In this document: in pieces, positions 29,623 to 39,860 of the stretch
Layout: every line of letters starts with the position of its first letter
Position numbering within the stretch: position 1 is the first letter of the stretch
Assembly (NCBI GenBank): GCA_011319805.1
Contig: SJRY01000212.1
Span: 30,834 to 94,833 of the forward strand
Length of the DNA stretch: 64,000 nucleotides
Direction: 5' to 3'
Source: Macrocybe gigantea
Lineage: Eukaryota; Basidiomycota; Agaricomycetes; Agaricales; Callistosporiaceae
The notes under the pieces: generated by a model
The model's input: only the letters and a program-made list of their open reading frames with translations
Told to the model about the DNA's origin: nothing
Databases searched by the model: none
Made by a program: the position numbers and the translations under genes

Positions 29623-32600
29623 CATCCACTGACATGTCTGCCAACATCACATCTCTGTCTGACACCCTACCGGCTTCCGTACCGAAGCTTGACCCCTCTG
29701 GATTGAACTGGGCTATTTTCGTCGTGCGTTTCCAGGACGCCGTTGATGCCAAGGGGCACTGGGGCCATTTTGATGGCTCGTCCCCATGCCCGGTTATTCC
29801 CGAAAAGGTGTCTGAAGAGAGAAGGCAGGTCATTGAGTCAGAAATCGCTGAATGGAAGAAGAGCGAGCGCGCGGCTCGCCAGCTACTCACCCAAAAGATC
29901 CCTGACTCCACCCTCATGCGCATCCGAATGAAAACCACCGTGCAGGAGCGCTGGGAAGCTATCAAGGCTGAATATACCACGAAGGGAGCATACGCACAGA
30001 CAGATATGCGTACGCGCTTCTTGCAGAGCCGCGTCGGAAAGGATGGCAATGTCCGCGCGTTCCTTGATGAGCTACGAGTCAAACGGGAAGAGTTGGCAAG
30101 TGTTGGGGTAGACATCGACGAAAAGGATTATACCTCCACTATCATTTCGTCGCTCCCACAGACCCTCTCCAACTTCGCTTCGAGTCTCCTCGCAATCACA
30201 AAATTTTCGGATCGCACTGTCTCCCCTGATGAGCTGATCTCCACCATTTCAGAGGAATACGATCGGCTGCAGTCCCAAAAGTCGAAGGGTGGGAAGCCCA
30301 AGTCTGATGACAAGGACGAGGCTCTTGCTGCATCAGGCTCAAAGACCAAGGGAAAAGGCAAGAAGAAGGACCGAACCTGTTGGGGGTGTGGCAAGCCAGG
30401 CCACATGAAACGCGATTGCCCCGACGAGAAGTCCACGGATGCCAAGGACAAGGGCAAGGACCCGAAAAAGGACGAGAAGCCAAAAGGGTCGGCCAACCTC
30501 GCTGAGTCTGACTCTGACTCAGATTTCGATGTCGCACTTGCTACGTGGGACTCGGACAATGACGAACCTGACATGGAGGATGAACACAGTACACATGACG
30601 TACGGAATGCATACCTCAGTGGCCGAATGGATAACGGCCTGAGCTGGCCCCTCGAGGCCAGAAGACCACCTCAAAGCTGGACTCGTGACTTCAGCGACGA
30701 GACCACAGAGTCAGTGACTTCAACGGACAGCTCTAGTGATGCCTCATGTGATGAGGTGAAGTCTGTTGACTCCCTTGACTGGCTGGGTTGGTCACCCAGT
30801 GATGATTCGGACCACACAAGCCTGAGCACCGGTGTAGGTGTGGCTGTGGAAGCAGAATCAAATGACGAAGCGAGTGACAACTCCTTTGAAATTATTTCGG
30901 CTGGCCAACAAACCCCCGAGGAGCTATCCGAGGACGAGGCGTGCGAGAGACCCTCGACGCTCGTTGTTGACTTGGACTCGGGTGAGGTTGGTGGCGCATA
31001 CGCGCTCGAATCCAAGCGGAAGGTTGCCGAAAGGGACCGTATTGAGTTATACGACTCGGGCTGCACGAAGCACTTGACGCCGCACCGGGACCAGCTGCAG
31101 AACTACCGGGACATCAGCCCGCGGTCGTTCCAGGGAGCTAACCAAGGCGGTTTTCAGGCGGTAGGCATTGGCGAATTGGTTTTAGACGTACCAAATGGCA
31201 CCGACCCATCCAAACTCCGGCTCACCGAGGTCTTTTATGCCCCCGAGGTTGGCTACACCCTCGTTTCCATCGGGAAGCTCGACGAGCTCGGTTTCTTCGT
31301 CACATTCGGTGATGGGAAATGTACCATCCGCAAGGGTATGGATGGCGAGCAGATCGGCGAGTTTCCGCGCAGCCGGAAGGGCCTATACAAGGTGTTCCAT
31401 GACAGAGACACCGCGAGTGCTGCCGAGACAGTCGCCTCAGATGAGACGATCCCGCTGGAAGCCCTACACCGTCGTCTGGGGCATATTTCCCCCAAGACAG
31501 CCCGCCGAATGGTTGAGAATGGCTTTGTAACCGGTATACGTCTTGACCCTGTGGGAAAAGACGATTTTTTCTGCGAGGCCTGCGTCTATGGGAAGGCAAC
31601 CCGGAGACCCGTGGCGAAAACAAGGCAGGGCGAACGCTCGGCCGAGTTTGGGGACGTTGTAATGTCGGACGTCTGGGGTCCGGCAAAGGTTCAGTCCATT
31701 CGCGGAAAGCTATACTACGTCACCTTTATTGACGATGCGAAACGCTGGGTCTCGCTCCACTTCATGCACAAGAAGAAGGAGGTCCCAGACCAGTTCAAGG
31801 CCTACGAGGCCTGGTGCAAGCTGCAACTGGGAGCCGACGTGAAGATCTTGCAGTCTGATCGTGGCGGCGAGTACCTAGGGCAGGAATTCGTCCTTTACCT
31901 CGAAGGAAAAGGAATCCAGCAAAAACTCACAGTTCATGACACGCCGGAGCACAATGGTGTCTCTGAACGGCTTAACCGGACGATCCTTGAGCGTGTCCGA
32001 GCGCTGTTGCACGCGAGTGGCTTGCCCCGCAAGCTGTGGGCTGAGTGCGCACGGCATGTTGTCTGGCTAATGAATAGGTCAGCAATGAAAGCCTTAGAGG
32101 GGATGACCCCCTACGAGGCAATTTTTGGCAAGAAGCCGGACTTACGTGGCCTGCGCGAATGGGGCGAAAAGTGTTGGGTGAAAGTCCACATCAAGGGACA
32201 CAAGCTTGGCGGCCGTGTCCGTCAGGGCTATTGGGTGGGTGTTGACGACCAGAGTAAAGGGTGCCGGGTCTACTGGAAAGACAAGGGCACGGTCACAGTC
32301 GAGCGGAACGTCTACTTCGACGAAACATCCGCCGCCGCTGGTCCGATTGAGGGGGAGTACAGTGATGATGTCGAGCTCACTCCTCCCACTGCGCCCGAAT
32401 CGAACAACCTGGTCCCACCGTCGTCGTTGCCTAAAGAAGCCGTCGAAACGCCGCCCGCACCAGAACCTGTCAACGTCGAACCTGTCGAAGTCACCCAGCT
32501 CACGTCAAGAGCCCTTGACGGGCTAGACCCTGCCAACATAATCGATGGCAGGCGAACGCGCAGGCCTAGTAAAAGGGTGAACGACATCCTTTTGGGGCAA

Positions 32601-34327
32601 GGAAGCGCTCACCTGCGTCGCGGTGCTCCCACAATCGAACGAGGCGTGCAGCTTCCACCTACACAGGAACCCCCCGACGGCCGTGAGGAGGCCGTATACA
32701 CCGACGAGGACGTCTTCATTCCTGAAGAATATGTCTTTGTGGCCGAAACGAGCAAGGCTGAAGGACTTGAACCCCGGTCCGTTGCCGAAGCGAAACGCTG
32801 CCCTGACTGGCCGCAGTGGGAACAAGGCATTCTGCAGGAGCTAAAGACCCTGCGAGACGCGGGGACCTGGGAGCTCGTCAACCCGCCACCTGGAGCCAAT
32901 GTCGTTGGGTCGAAATGGGTCTTCCGAGCAAAGAAAGACGCTGCGGGGACCGTCATCCGTCACAAGGCCCGCCTCGTCGCGCAGGGCTTCACTCAAGCTG
33001 AAGGTATCGATTATTTCGACACCTACTCGCCCGTCGCCCGTCTCGCGTCGACTCGCACCGTATTGGCCATAGCCGCTGAACGAAACCTTGAGCTAGCACA
33101 AATCGACATCAAGGGAGCTTACCTCAATGGGCTCTTCGAGGACGGCGAGGTGATTTACATGCGACAGGCACCGGTTATGCCGCAAAAGGGAAGGAGCACA
33201 TGGTTTGCCGCCTCCTACATCCGCTCTATGGCCTGAAGCAATCTGGTCGATGCTGGTACAAGGTTCTGCGCAAGATCATGGAGGATCTTGGCTTCAAGGT
33301 CTGCGAAGTCGACGAGGCCGTATTCTATCGGAACAACGCCGATGGATTTATCGTCGTGCTGTACCACGTCGACGACGGAACGATTGCGGCCGAGCACGGG
33401 TTAGCGAAGAAATTCGCCAACGACATCTCGAAGCGCGTCGAGATCTCGGAGTTCGGCGGACTACACTGGCTTTTGGGGATTGAGGTGAGACGGGACCTCG
33501 AGAAAGGCACAACGCACCTTTCGCAGCGCGCCTACATCGAGTCCATCCTCCGACGATATGGCTTCGACGAGCTGAAGCCTGTTTCCATCCCCATGGACAC
33601 CAACCTCCAGCTTACCTCGGCCCAATCCCCAAGAACGACCGCCGAAATCGCTCGAATGCGCAACGTACCGTATCGTGAGGCCGTCGGAGCGCTGATGTAT
33701 GCGAATCTGGGCACGCGCCCAGATATTTCTTTCCCCCTACAGGTTGTGTCGCGTTTCGTTCAGAATCCCGGGCCGGCTCACTGGGAAGCGGTAAAGAAAA
33801 TCTTTCGTTACTTGAAAGGGACGAAGGATTTGTGGCTCACCTACGGCGGGAAGGGCTCGCCAATGCTGGGTTATGCAGATGCCGACGGGAATATGGCCGA
33901 GGACCGACGCGCCATATCGGGATATGCATTCCTGATCAATGGCGGCGCCGTATCGTGGAGCTCGAAGCGTCAAGAGCTCGTGACGTTATCGACGGCCGAA
34001 TCGGAATACGTGGCGGTAACGCACGCGGCGAAAGAGGCCCTTTGGCTTCGTTCGCTCACCTCTGAGGTCTTCGGCGTCGAACTCCCGGCCACCACCCTCT
34101 TTTCGGACAACCAGTCGGCAATTGCGCTCGCAAGGGAGCAGAAATTTCATGCACGAACGAAACACATCGACGTTCGCTACCACTTCGTACGCTGGATCAT
34201 CGAAGAAGGAAGGATCAGGCTCGTCTACTGCCCGACGGATGACATGACGGCCGACGTGCTCACCAAGGCGTTGCCGTCTGCGAAGGTCAAGCACTTCGCT
34301 TCCCAGCTCGGTTTATCCTTGGCTTGA
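29613..34327 (+). pseudogene. gag-pol: Element C gag-pol, one frameshift
   Basis: First frame 29613-33236 (1207 codons): Gag with LNWAIFVVRFQDAVDAKG, zinc knuckle CWGCGKPGHMKRDC (about residues 255-270), protease YDSGCTKHLTPH, gag-pre-integrase LHRRLGHIS and CEACVYGKATR, integrase with SDVWGP, DRGGEYLG and HNGVSERLNRT, then the reverse transcriptase start WVFRAKKDAAG and QIDIKGAYLNG. Near 33173 (ACCGGTTATG) one base appears to be lost; the remaining RT (YHVDDGT active site), RNase H (GYADADGNMAEDRRAISGY, TLSTAESEYVA, HIDVRYHFVR) is open in the second frame to 34327. No other stop. In the family one polyprotein supplies particle, protease, integrase and RT. Confidence 0.93.
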
Positions 34328-34334
34328 GGGGGAG

Positions 34335-34720
34335 TGTTGGAATTCGGGGGGGCGGGCTGCCGCGCCGCCGCGTGAGTGCATGTTTAGGGGCGCACGGACG
34401 GTTCAAGCGAGCGGATAAACCCTCGACGTAGGAACGGACACGCGGGTGGTGGGGCCAACTCATCAGCGCCACCGCCGGACGAACTTTTAAGTATATTACC
34501 TGTTTCATGTCGTTCAACTTATATTCGACGTAGTTGTACATACGAACCTCAGCCGTTTGCCTAACAAACGCTGAGGTGAGCTTTTCGTATACCTTTCGTT
34601 CGTTAAATGTTTGACTCAAGGGATGTATTAGCTCTATCTTACAGGTAGCTAAATACATCCAGCCGTTTGCCTAACAAACGCTGAGCTCTATCTTACAGAT
34701 CACACTCGTAGCCTCTCATA
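34335..34720 (+). repeat. 3' LTR of element C
   Basis: Same 386 bp as the 5' copy with no difference seen by eye; preceded by the purine tract GAGGGGGAG (34326-34334) and followed by TATGC. Confidence 0.94.
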
Positions 34721-35028
34721 TATGCTTCTATATCTGTTTCATTTTGTATGTAGTGTTCGGTTGGAAGATTATCTGAATGTCATATCGTGGGTTGCAAATA
34801 GGAAAGTTAGGCTACGTTGCCTATAGCGGTAGGTTAGCGGAGAATTAGGTACGAATTCACTGTGACAAAGTCTAGGAGTCCGATTTTAGATGTTAGTAGA
34901 ATGCACGAAAATGTAATATGCAAAACCAAGACCAGTTGTAAAAAAAATCCATGCTGGGTACAGCGCGACAGGACAGTTGATATTGGCAAACTAAATAGAA
35001 TCACAATCATGACGACTTCGAACAATTC

Positions 35029-36468
35029 CTACCAATATCGCAGATTCACAATAGGAGGGACAAGGAGCGACTCTGGAGAAAGAGAACGGAGCACCCTTTC
35101 CAGTCTATCAAACGCCTGTTTGGCGTCTGGTCGTTGGGCCGGATCATCATGAGTCATGTCTTGCAAAATCTCCTCTATGGACGGATCGTGCTCTGGGTAA
35201 TATGAGGATGAGATGAACGAGAATGACACTGTACTATTGTTACTTACCGAGAAATCCGTGAAACTATATCCCAATTGCCACACGTCTAGTTTGAACGGAT
35301 CGTACGGCTGATCAGAAGCCAATTCTGGGGCGCGAGGGCGGGCGTAATGCTCAGGATCTGTGAGCGAGCCACCGAGTGGGACGCCAGTCGAGACGCGCTC
35401 AGTTTCAGGACAATCGGGAGGAAATTCGACGGCAAATTCAAAGTCGATTATATATACTCGGGGACGGGATGGCGAGATTTTCTGAGCCACGAGGGATTCT
35501 GGATGCCATTGCACGAGAAGATTTTCTCGGAATAGATCCTGTAAACACCGAAACGTGATATGAATGTTGGTTACAGGTCTATGGCTTGTGATACTTACGC
35601 GATGTGCGATATTCAAATTGTGAACAAATGCTAGGCCCTTGCATGAATATAGCAAATAATCAGCATCGAGCCGCATATCAAAGCATGGAAACTAACCTCC
35701 AATGCTTGAAGAAGAAAGTCAATAATATCTCCCACAGAATTCTTCGCCCAAAATCCATATGCAATGGATACTTCGGCGCCTACTCTCGGGAAGAGTCCAA
35801 AAGTGATGTCTTCGAACTGAAATTCAGCAAACATAGGAAGGACATGATTATTGCTGTATAAGCTATTCTCTCCTGTCGCAAGTTTCTTCAGCATCTTGTA
35901 TTGCTCTCGGCCTTGGTCTCCAATGACGAGCACGCGAACAACGAGATCATGCCCTTCTCGGTTTCGTGCAATTCGTGTCAATGCATTCTAGCAGTCCTGC
36001 ATTAGATACACGCAAATGAAAGTAATTAAAGAGGTACGAGCCTGATAACAGAAAGTGCGAAGACATCTGACATTTCCTAGTTTATTTGGAATGGTCTGAG
36101 TAGGTAAGGCATAACTGAACCCAGTCGACAAGGGGTAGGATGAATCGGGAGCCTTGAGAATAGATAGCCCAGAATAGTTCCACAGCTTTAGTTCGGCCTC
36201 ACGGAAAACCTCTTCTAAATGATTCCATATCTGCTCGAAAGCATCGTAGTAGTGTCCAGGATGTCTCCATTTGCTAAGAGTGAAAGGAAGCTATTATGCG
36301 GAGACACGCATTAATGAGGGTTATAGAATGAAGAATCAGCCATACCTTTTGACGAATACGCTGTCTTTTTCTATGAGAATCATTTTTCTGTACTACCCAT
36401 GATGCAATCGTGGCCATTGCAACAGCGGCGGTGAGAATGCTGAGTGAGAGGGCCCTAGATGATAGCAT
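35029..36468 (-). CDS. Membrane-anchored atypical protein kinase-like protein K4 (probably intact, subfamily I)
   Basis: Model: complement(join(35029..35190,35248..35538,35599..35637,35697..35987,36042..36290,36346..36468)), 384 aa. Residues 1-41: SILTAAVAMATIASWVV membrane helix and basic flank. Kinase-like part: VVRVLVIGDQG (Arg142 at the usual Lys position), ENSLYSNNHVLPMF, catalytic loop IAHRDLFREN, IDFEFAVEF (DFE), RAPELAS, PFKLDVWQLG, DDPAQRPDAKQA. Two splice oddities: intron 2 needs a GC donor (gctcgt), and a one-base loss after the intron 5 acceptor is compensated only if the acceptor moves two bases to cccagag, or if the 57-nt intron 5 is retained, which is also open. Exons are otherwise collinear with K3 and K6. 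Confidence 0.72.
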
Positions 36469-36492
36469 GATATTGAACGTTCGCTACAACGG

Positions 36493-37170
36493 ATGGCAAG
36501 AATAAACTTGGATATCTTCGCCACAAACTTGCGGAGTTTCAAACCTGGACCGGTGGGCGTTGAATGTCATATGTCGACATTCTTCAGTTTGATCTCTGCA
36601 CAGATTGAACAAGACTCACGGTCTGCACGTCCTTTGCGGCTCTCGACTTGCTGGTGTAGGCTGCCGCCTCTGAATATGCCGCCTCTTCTGCTTCTACGCC
36701 AGGCGACGATGGTGATGGAGCCACACACCTGATCAGGTCCTTCTCGTCTGCCTCGGATACGTTCTCGCACATCATCATTTGTCTTCATCTGAACTGGTGT
36801 GGCCGCTGATTCTGCAGTCGACGAGGGTAGTAGAAACAGGAATTGCGAGACACTCACACAAGAACCCATGATGAACATCTTGAACCAATATGACACGCTC
36901 CAATCTCCAGCCTTCAGATGGCGAACGGAATAAAAGAGAACAAGGTAGCTGGGCCCTCCTTTCCAGCCTCAACCTGAGCGTGCTTTTGAGGCTCTTTCTA
37001 ACATGCTACCAGCCCAACACCATGGAAGAGAGAGAAGACAGGAACTTCGAAAGCGGAAGGTCCAAAGGTGAAGGACGTCAACTCATCCAACTTGACGGCT
37101 AACGTGCAAGTTCTATTGGTCGGTTCCGTAACGTTGTATTCGACACGGATTGTACGAACAGGAGAAAAAA
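36493..37170. other. K4 upstream region with conserved flank
   Basis: The part 36520-36600 carries the leader box and a plus-strand reading GVECHMSTFFSLISAQIEQD that matches GVESHLSDAFFRLISAPIEHD on the minus strand at about 46195-46270, upstream of K6. The conserved block is thus longer than the leader alone and could be a relict of a divergent gene. The remainder to 37170 has frames without recognised motifs. Confidence 0.35.
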
Positions 37171-37177
37171 GTTAGAG

Positions 37178-37251
37178 TGGCCAGCGTGGGGATCGAACCC
37201 AAGACCTTCGCGTTATTAGCACGACGCTCTAACCAACTGAGCTAGTCGGCC
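37178..37251 (-). tRNA. tRNA-Ile (anticodon AAT)
   Basis: 74 nt cloverleaf on the minus strand: acceptor GGCCGAC paired with GCTGGCC (one G-T), D arm with AGCTCAGTTGGTTAGAGC, anticodon loop CTAATAA (AAT), T arm GGTTCGATCC. No intron. Nearly identical to the inverted copy at 39313-39386. Confidence 0.95.
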
Positions 37252-37318
37252 ATGTGGAATATGCTAGACTTATCCTATCTGGATGTTAGTATTACTCTCG
37301 CGGCTTTCGATCAACCAA

Positions 37319-39249
37319 CTACGGCGATACAGCTACGCTGCCAGACGGCCGCGGTCCGACCCATTCGTCGCCAAATACGCTCTTCAACACGCTCTCAAGG
37401 GTCAAAACGCGCATCACAGGGCACCCGTTGACGCTCTTCACGTTCGCTTCGTCGACATCTGTGCCGACAACGCCATGATCTCCTACGCGGCGATTGACGC
37501 CCCAATAAATCCGCTCAACCCAGCTCATATGCTCCACCCACTTGATGCGCATGCGCTGGCGCTCCACTGCGGAGGAAAGCCAGAACTGGTAATAGAACCA
37601 CTCGTCGCCGCACAGCCCACCTTGTTGCGGCGTCGGTGCATCGGCATCCATGTCGAACTCCGCGTCCGTTGTGGTGGAGTTGGAACTCGACGAGGGCGCA
37701 GGTTTGAGCCCGAACACGCCGCGCCACGCCTCCCAAGCTTTTTGCTCCGCCTTGAGCTTGAGCCTCTTTAGGCTCTGCCAGAACGGCGACGCGGCGCCGT
37801 GCTCGTGCGTCTGGTTATCGTCACCCGGAGAATGCGCTGGGAGGAGGTCCCAGTGCGAAGGCGAGACGACGGTGAAAAAACGCTCTGGGTAGAGGAAGAG
37901 CAGCGCGTTGATGAGCGTCTGGTCCTTGCCCACAAAGTGGAATTTGGGCTGCGGAACAATCTGGGGCGCGCGTGCACGTGGTGGCGAGCGACGCGTCGGG
38001 GCGGATGGGGGTGTGGCGATGTAGTAGTTGTGATACGCATAAAAGATCGACGCGTACCACGACATCGACTCTGGCGACGAACCGAAAAATGTGCCTAAGT
38101 GGAAAGGTGACGTCACTGCTTCCAATTACTTCGTTTTTTTTTTTTTTTTGAGGACGAACCTTCGCTGAAATCCATGTCGATGGGCCCCTTGTCCTCTTTC
38201 CAGTTTTTCTGCTCCGCCGTCGGGATTTCAAACACAGGTATAAATATCAGGTCCTCCTTCCGTCCTTTCACGCGCTCCTCCCCATCCCCATTTTCCCCAT
38301 TCCCCTTCTGCGTCCGCTCATTCTCCCGCTCCAGCTCCTTCGTCCGCAGCCAGAATGCCTCTTCCCATACCTCTAGCGCACGGCTGGGATCGGGCCACAC
38401 CTCGTAGGTATGATCATGTCTGAAGCTCCCAGCGTCCATCCAAAATATGTAATCGTACGTCGAGTCGGGCTCGGAGTCGAGTGCTTTGACCGCATTCTTC
38501 CAGCCCTCGACGAGGAACCACGGCTTCGCGTTCCAGATTGCGTACAGCTCTGGTGCATGCCGGTCCTTCTCCCTATCCCATTCGTGCATCTCCTCGTATT
38601 TCGTCTTGTACATTCCCAGAGGGGGTATTGCGAATGGTGTAGAGTACGTCGTATTCACTGTCAATCTTCGTCCTTTCGCACTAGATGTAGATGTTGTAGT
38701 CGTAGCAGCGGCCGATTGAACGAGTGGCTCCATCTCCGGGGTCGTGAAGAAATACACGTCCGTCGTAATCCTCCCGAGAAACTTCCTCATCCATCGCCTA
38801 TACTCGTCATCCTTGTGCTTAGACTTTGGGAGCGGGTAGAATGCTGATACAAGCAGTATCCGGGGAGTCTTTGCGTCTTCATCCGCAACGGTCGTCGTGT
38901 TGTGCATAGGGTTCGGCACGGGCACTACTGCATCATCTGGCTCGATGCCTGTCTCAGGTTCGCCAGGATGAGGAACTACACCCCCTACAGGTGCATGTGG
39001 GCGTATATTCCCTTCGTGCGTCGTAGTCGTGGGCGTCATCATCTGGTGCTTGAGAGGTGGAAACAGCTTGAGCAAGTGCCGTTCATATCCGTCGAACCAC
39101 GCAAAGTACACAAGCAGCAGTACGGTGAAGGCAAGCGAGATTAGCACCACGGTATACCGCCGTCTCCGCCGCCACGTCAGTTGTCGGTAGGAGTGGTACG
39201 AGGTAGACGGCATGAGCGGGATGCGAGGAAGGAGAGATAGGCAGGGCAT
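37319..39249 (-). CDS. Type II membrane protein, HtrL/YibB-like glycosyltransferase-fold candidate
   Basis: Model: complement(join(37319..38115,38160..39249)), 628 aa from MPCLSLLPRIPL; an upstream in-frame ATG at 39285 would add 12 residues but lies only 28 bp from a tRNA gene. Short cytosolic head with RRRRRY, one membrane helix (TVVLISLAFTVLLLVYFAWF), a Pro/Thr-rich stem, then a globular part with PRILLVSAFYPLPKSKH, YDYIFWMDAGSFRHDH and, after the 44-nt intron, FHLGTFFGSS and FVGKDQTLINAL. The W-D-x-GS and GKDQ motifs resemble HtrL/YibB-type proteins and Golgi glycosyltransferases. A Golgi location is inferred. The intron contains a run of about 15 A. Assignment by motif memory only. Confidence 0.6.
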
Positions 39250-39312
39250 GGTGATGTGTTGCGCGGCAGACACTTCATAGATCATGTAAAATAAAAAAAA
39301 AGAACAGCATGC

Positions 39313-39386
39313 GGCCGACTAGCTCAGTTGGTTAGAGCGTCGTGCTAATAACGCGAAGGTCTTGGGTTCGATCCCCACGTTGGCCA
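39313..39386 (+). tRNA. tRNA-Ile (anticodon AAT)
   Basis: 74 nt, same structure and anticodon loop CTAATAA as 37178-37251, differing in the 3' acceptor strand (GTTGGCC instead of GCTGGCC). Lies 27 bp upstream of the alternative start of the neighbouring gene, in divergent orientation. Confidence 0.95.
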
Positions 39387-39860
39387 TATGTCACTTTAAC
39401 GAAGGATTTTGTTTTTGTGCTTTGTCGTAAAGCATCCCAAGGGTCGTCGTCAAACTCCTCTTCCAACTGTTGAGCCTTGGTTTGAGTTTGATTTTACCAG
39501 CCAGCACCGCCATTGCACCGATATCGATGCTTGGCACAGCGACATCACGGCTTTTGAGCACAGTCTAACGGGGCAAATTGACAAGGTGTCCGAGTTTCAG
39601 CTGTCATCATCGCAAATGAACTCCCTCGTTTTTCACAGAGCCGCGTAACATTTAAATAGGAACATAAGCGCCCTGCATGCTTCTGACAAGGGCGTCTATC
39701 ATTATCGCTCTATCATAACACCGGTGCGGGGAAGTGCGAGTCACTGCCATTGCCACGAGGCGATGTCAAATCACAACATAACAGCGTATAAAGATCCTTG
39801 TGAGCCGCAGCCTGCGATGGGCGTCTATTCTGCTCCCGCTCCATTTTTTGTCGTCTTAAT
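39387..39860. other. Intergenic, promoter side of the calpain gene
   Basis: No supported coding sequence. TATAA-like motifs are present near 39784, before the calpain ATG. Confidence 0.4.

Larger units (their letters stand above)
29223..34720 (+). mobile_element. Ty1/Copia LTR retrotransposon C, recent insertion
   Basis: 5498 bp with 386-bp LTRs (29223-29608 and 34335-34720) that appear identical, and target duplication TATGC (29218-29222 and 34721-34725). Domain order Gag, zinc knuckle, protease, integrase, reverse transcriptase, RNase H is that of Copia. Primer-binding site directly after the 5' LTR and a G-rich purine tract directly before the 3' LTR are both present. One frameshift interrupts the otherwise open gag-pol. 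Confidence 0.96.

Noticed and set aside
30128..31066. Long minus-strand frames opposite the Copia gag
   Set aside because: Ser-rich antisense frames without motifs; the plus strand has a full Copia domain order. They are frame shadows.
35029..35676. K4 exons 4-6 as one long unspliced frame
   Set aside because: Introns 4 and 5 happen to be open, but collinearity with K3 and K6 and good splice signals favour splicing. Intron 5 retention is kept as a finding only.
38135..38150. A-run in the intron of the HtrL-like gene as a retroposon poly(A) tail
   Set aside because: It lies within a short intron with normal splice sites and there are no flanking duplications.
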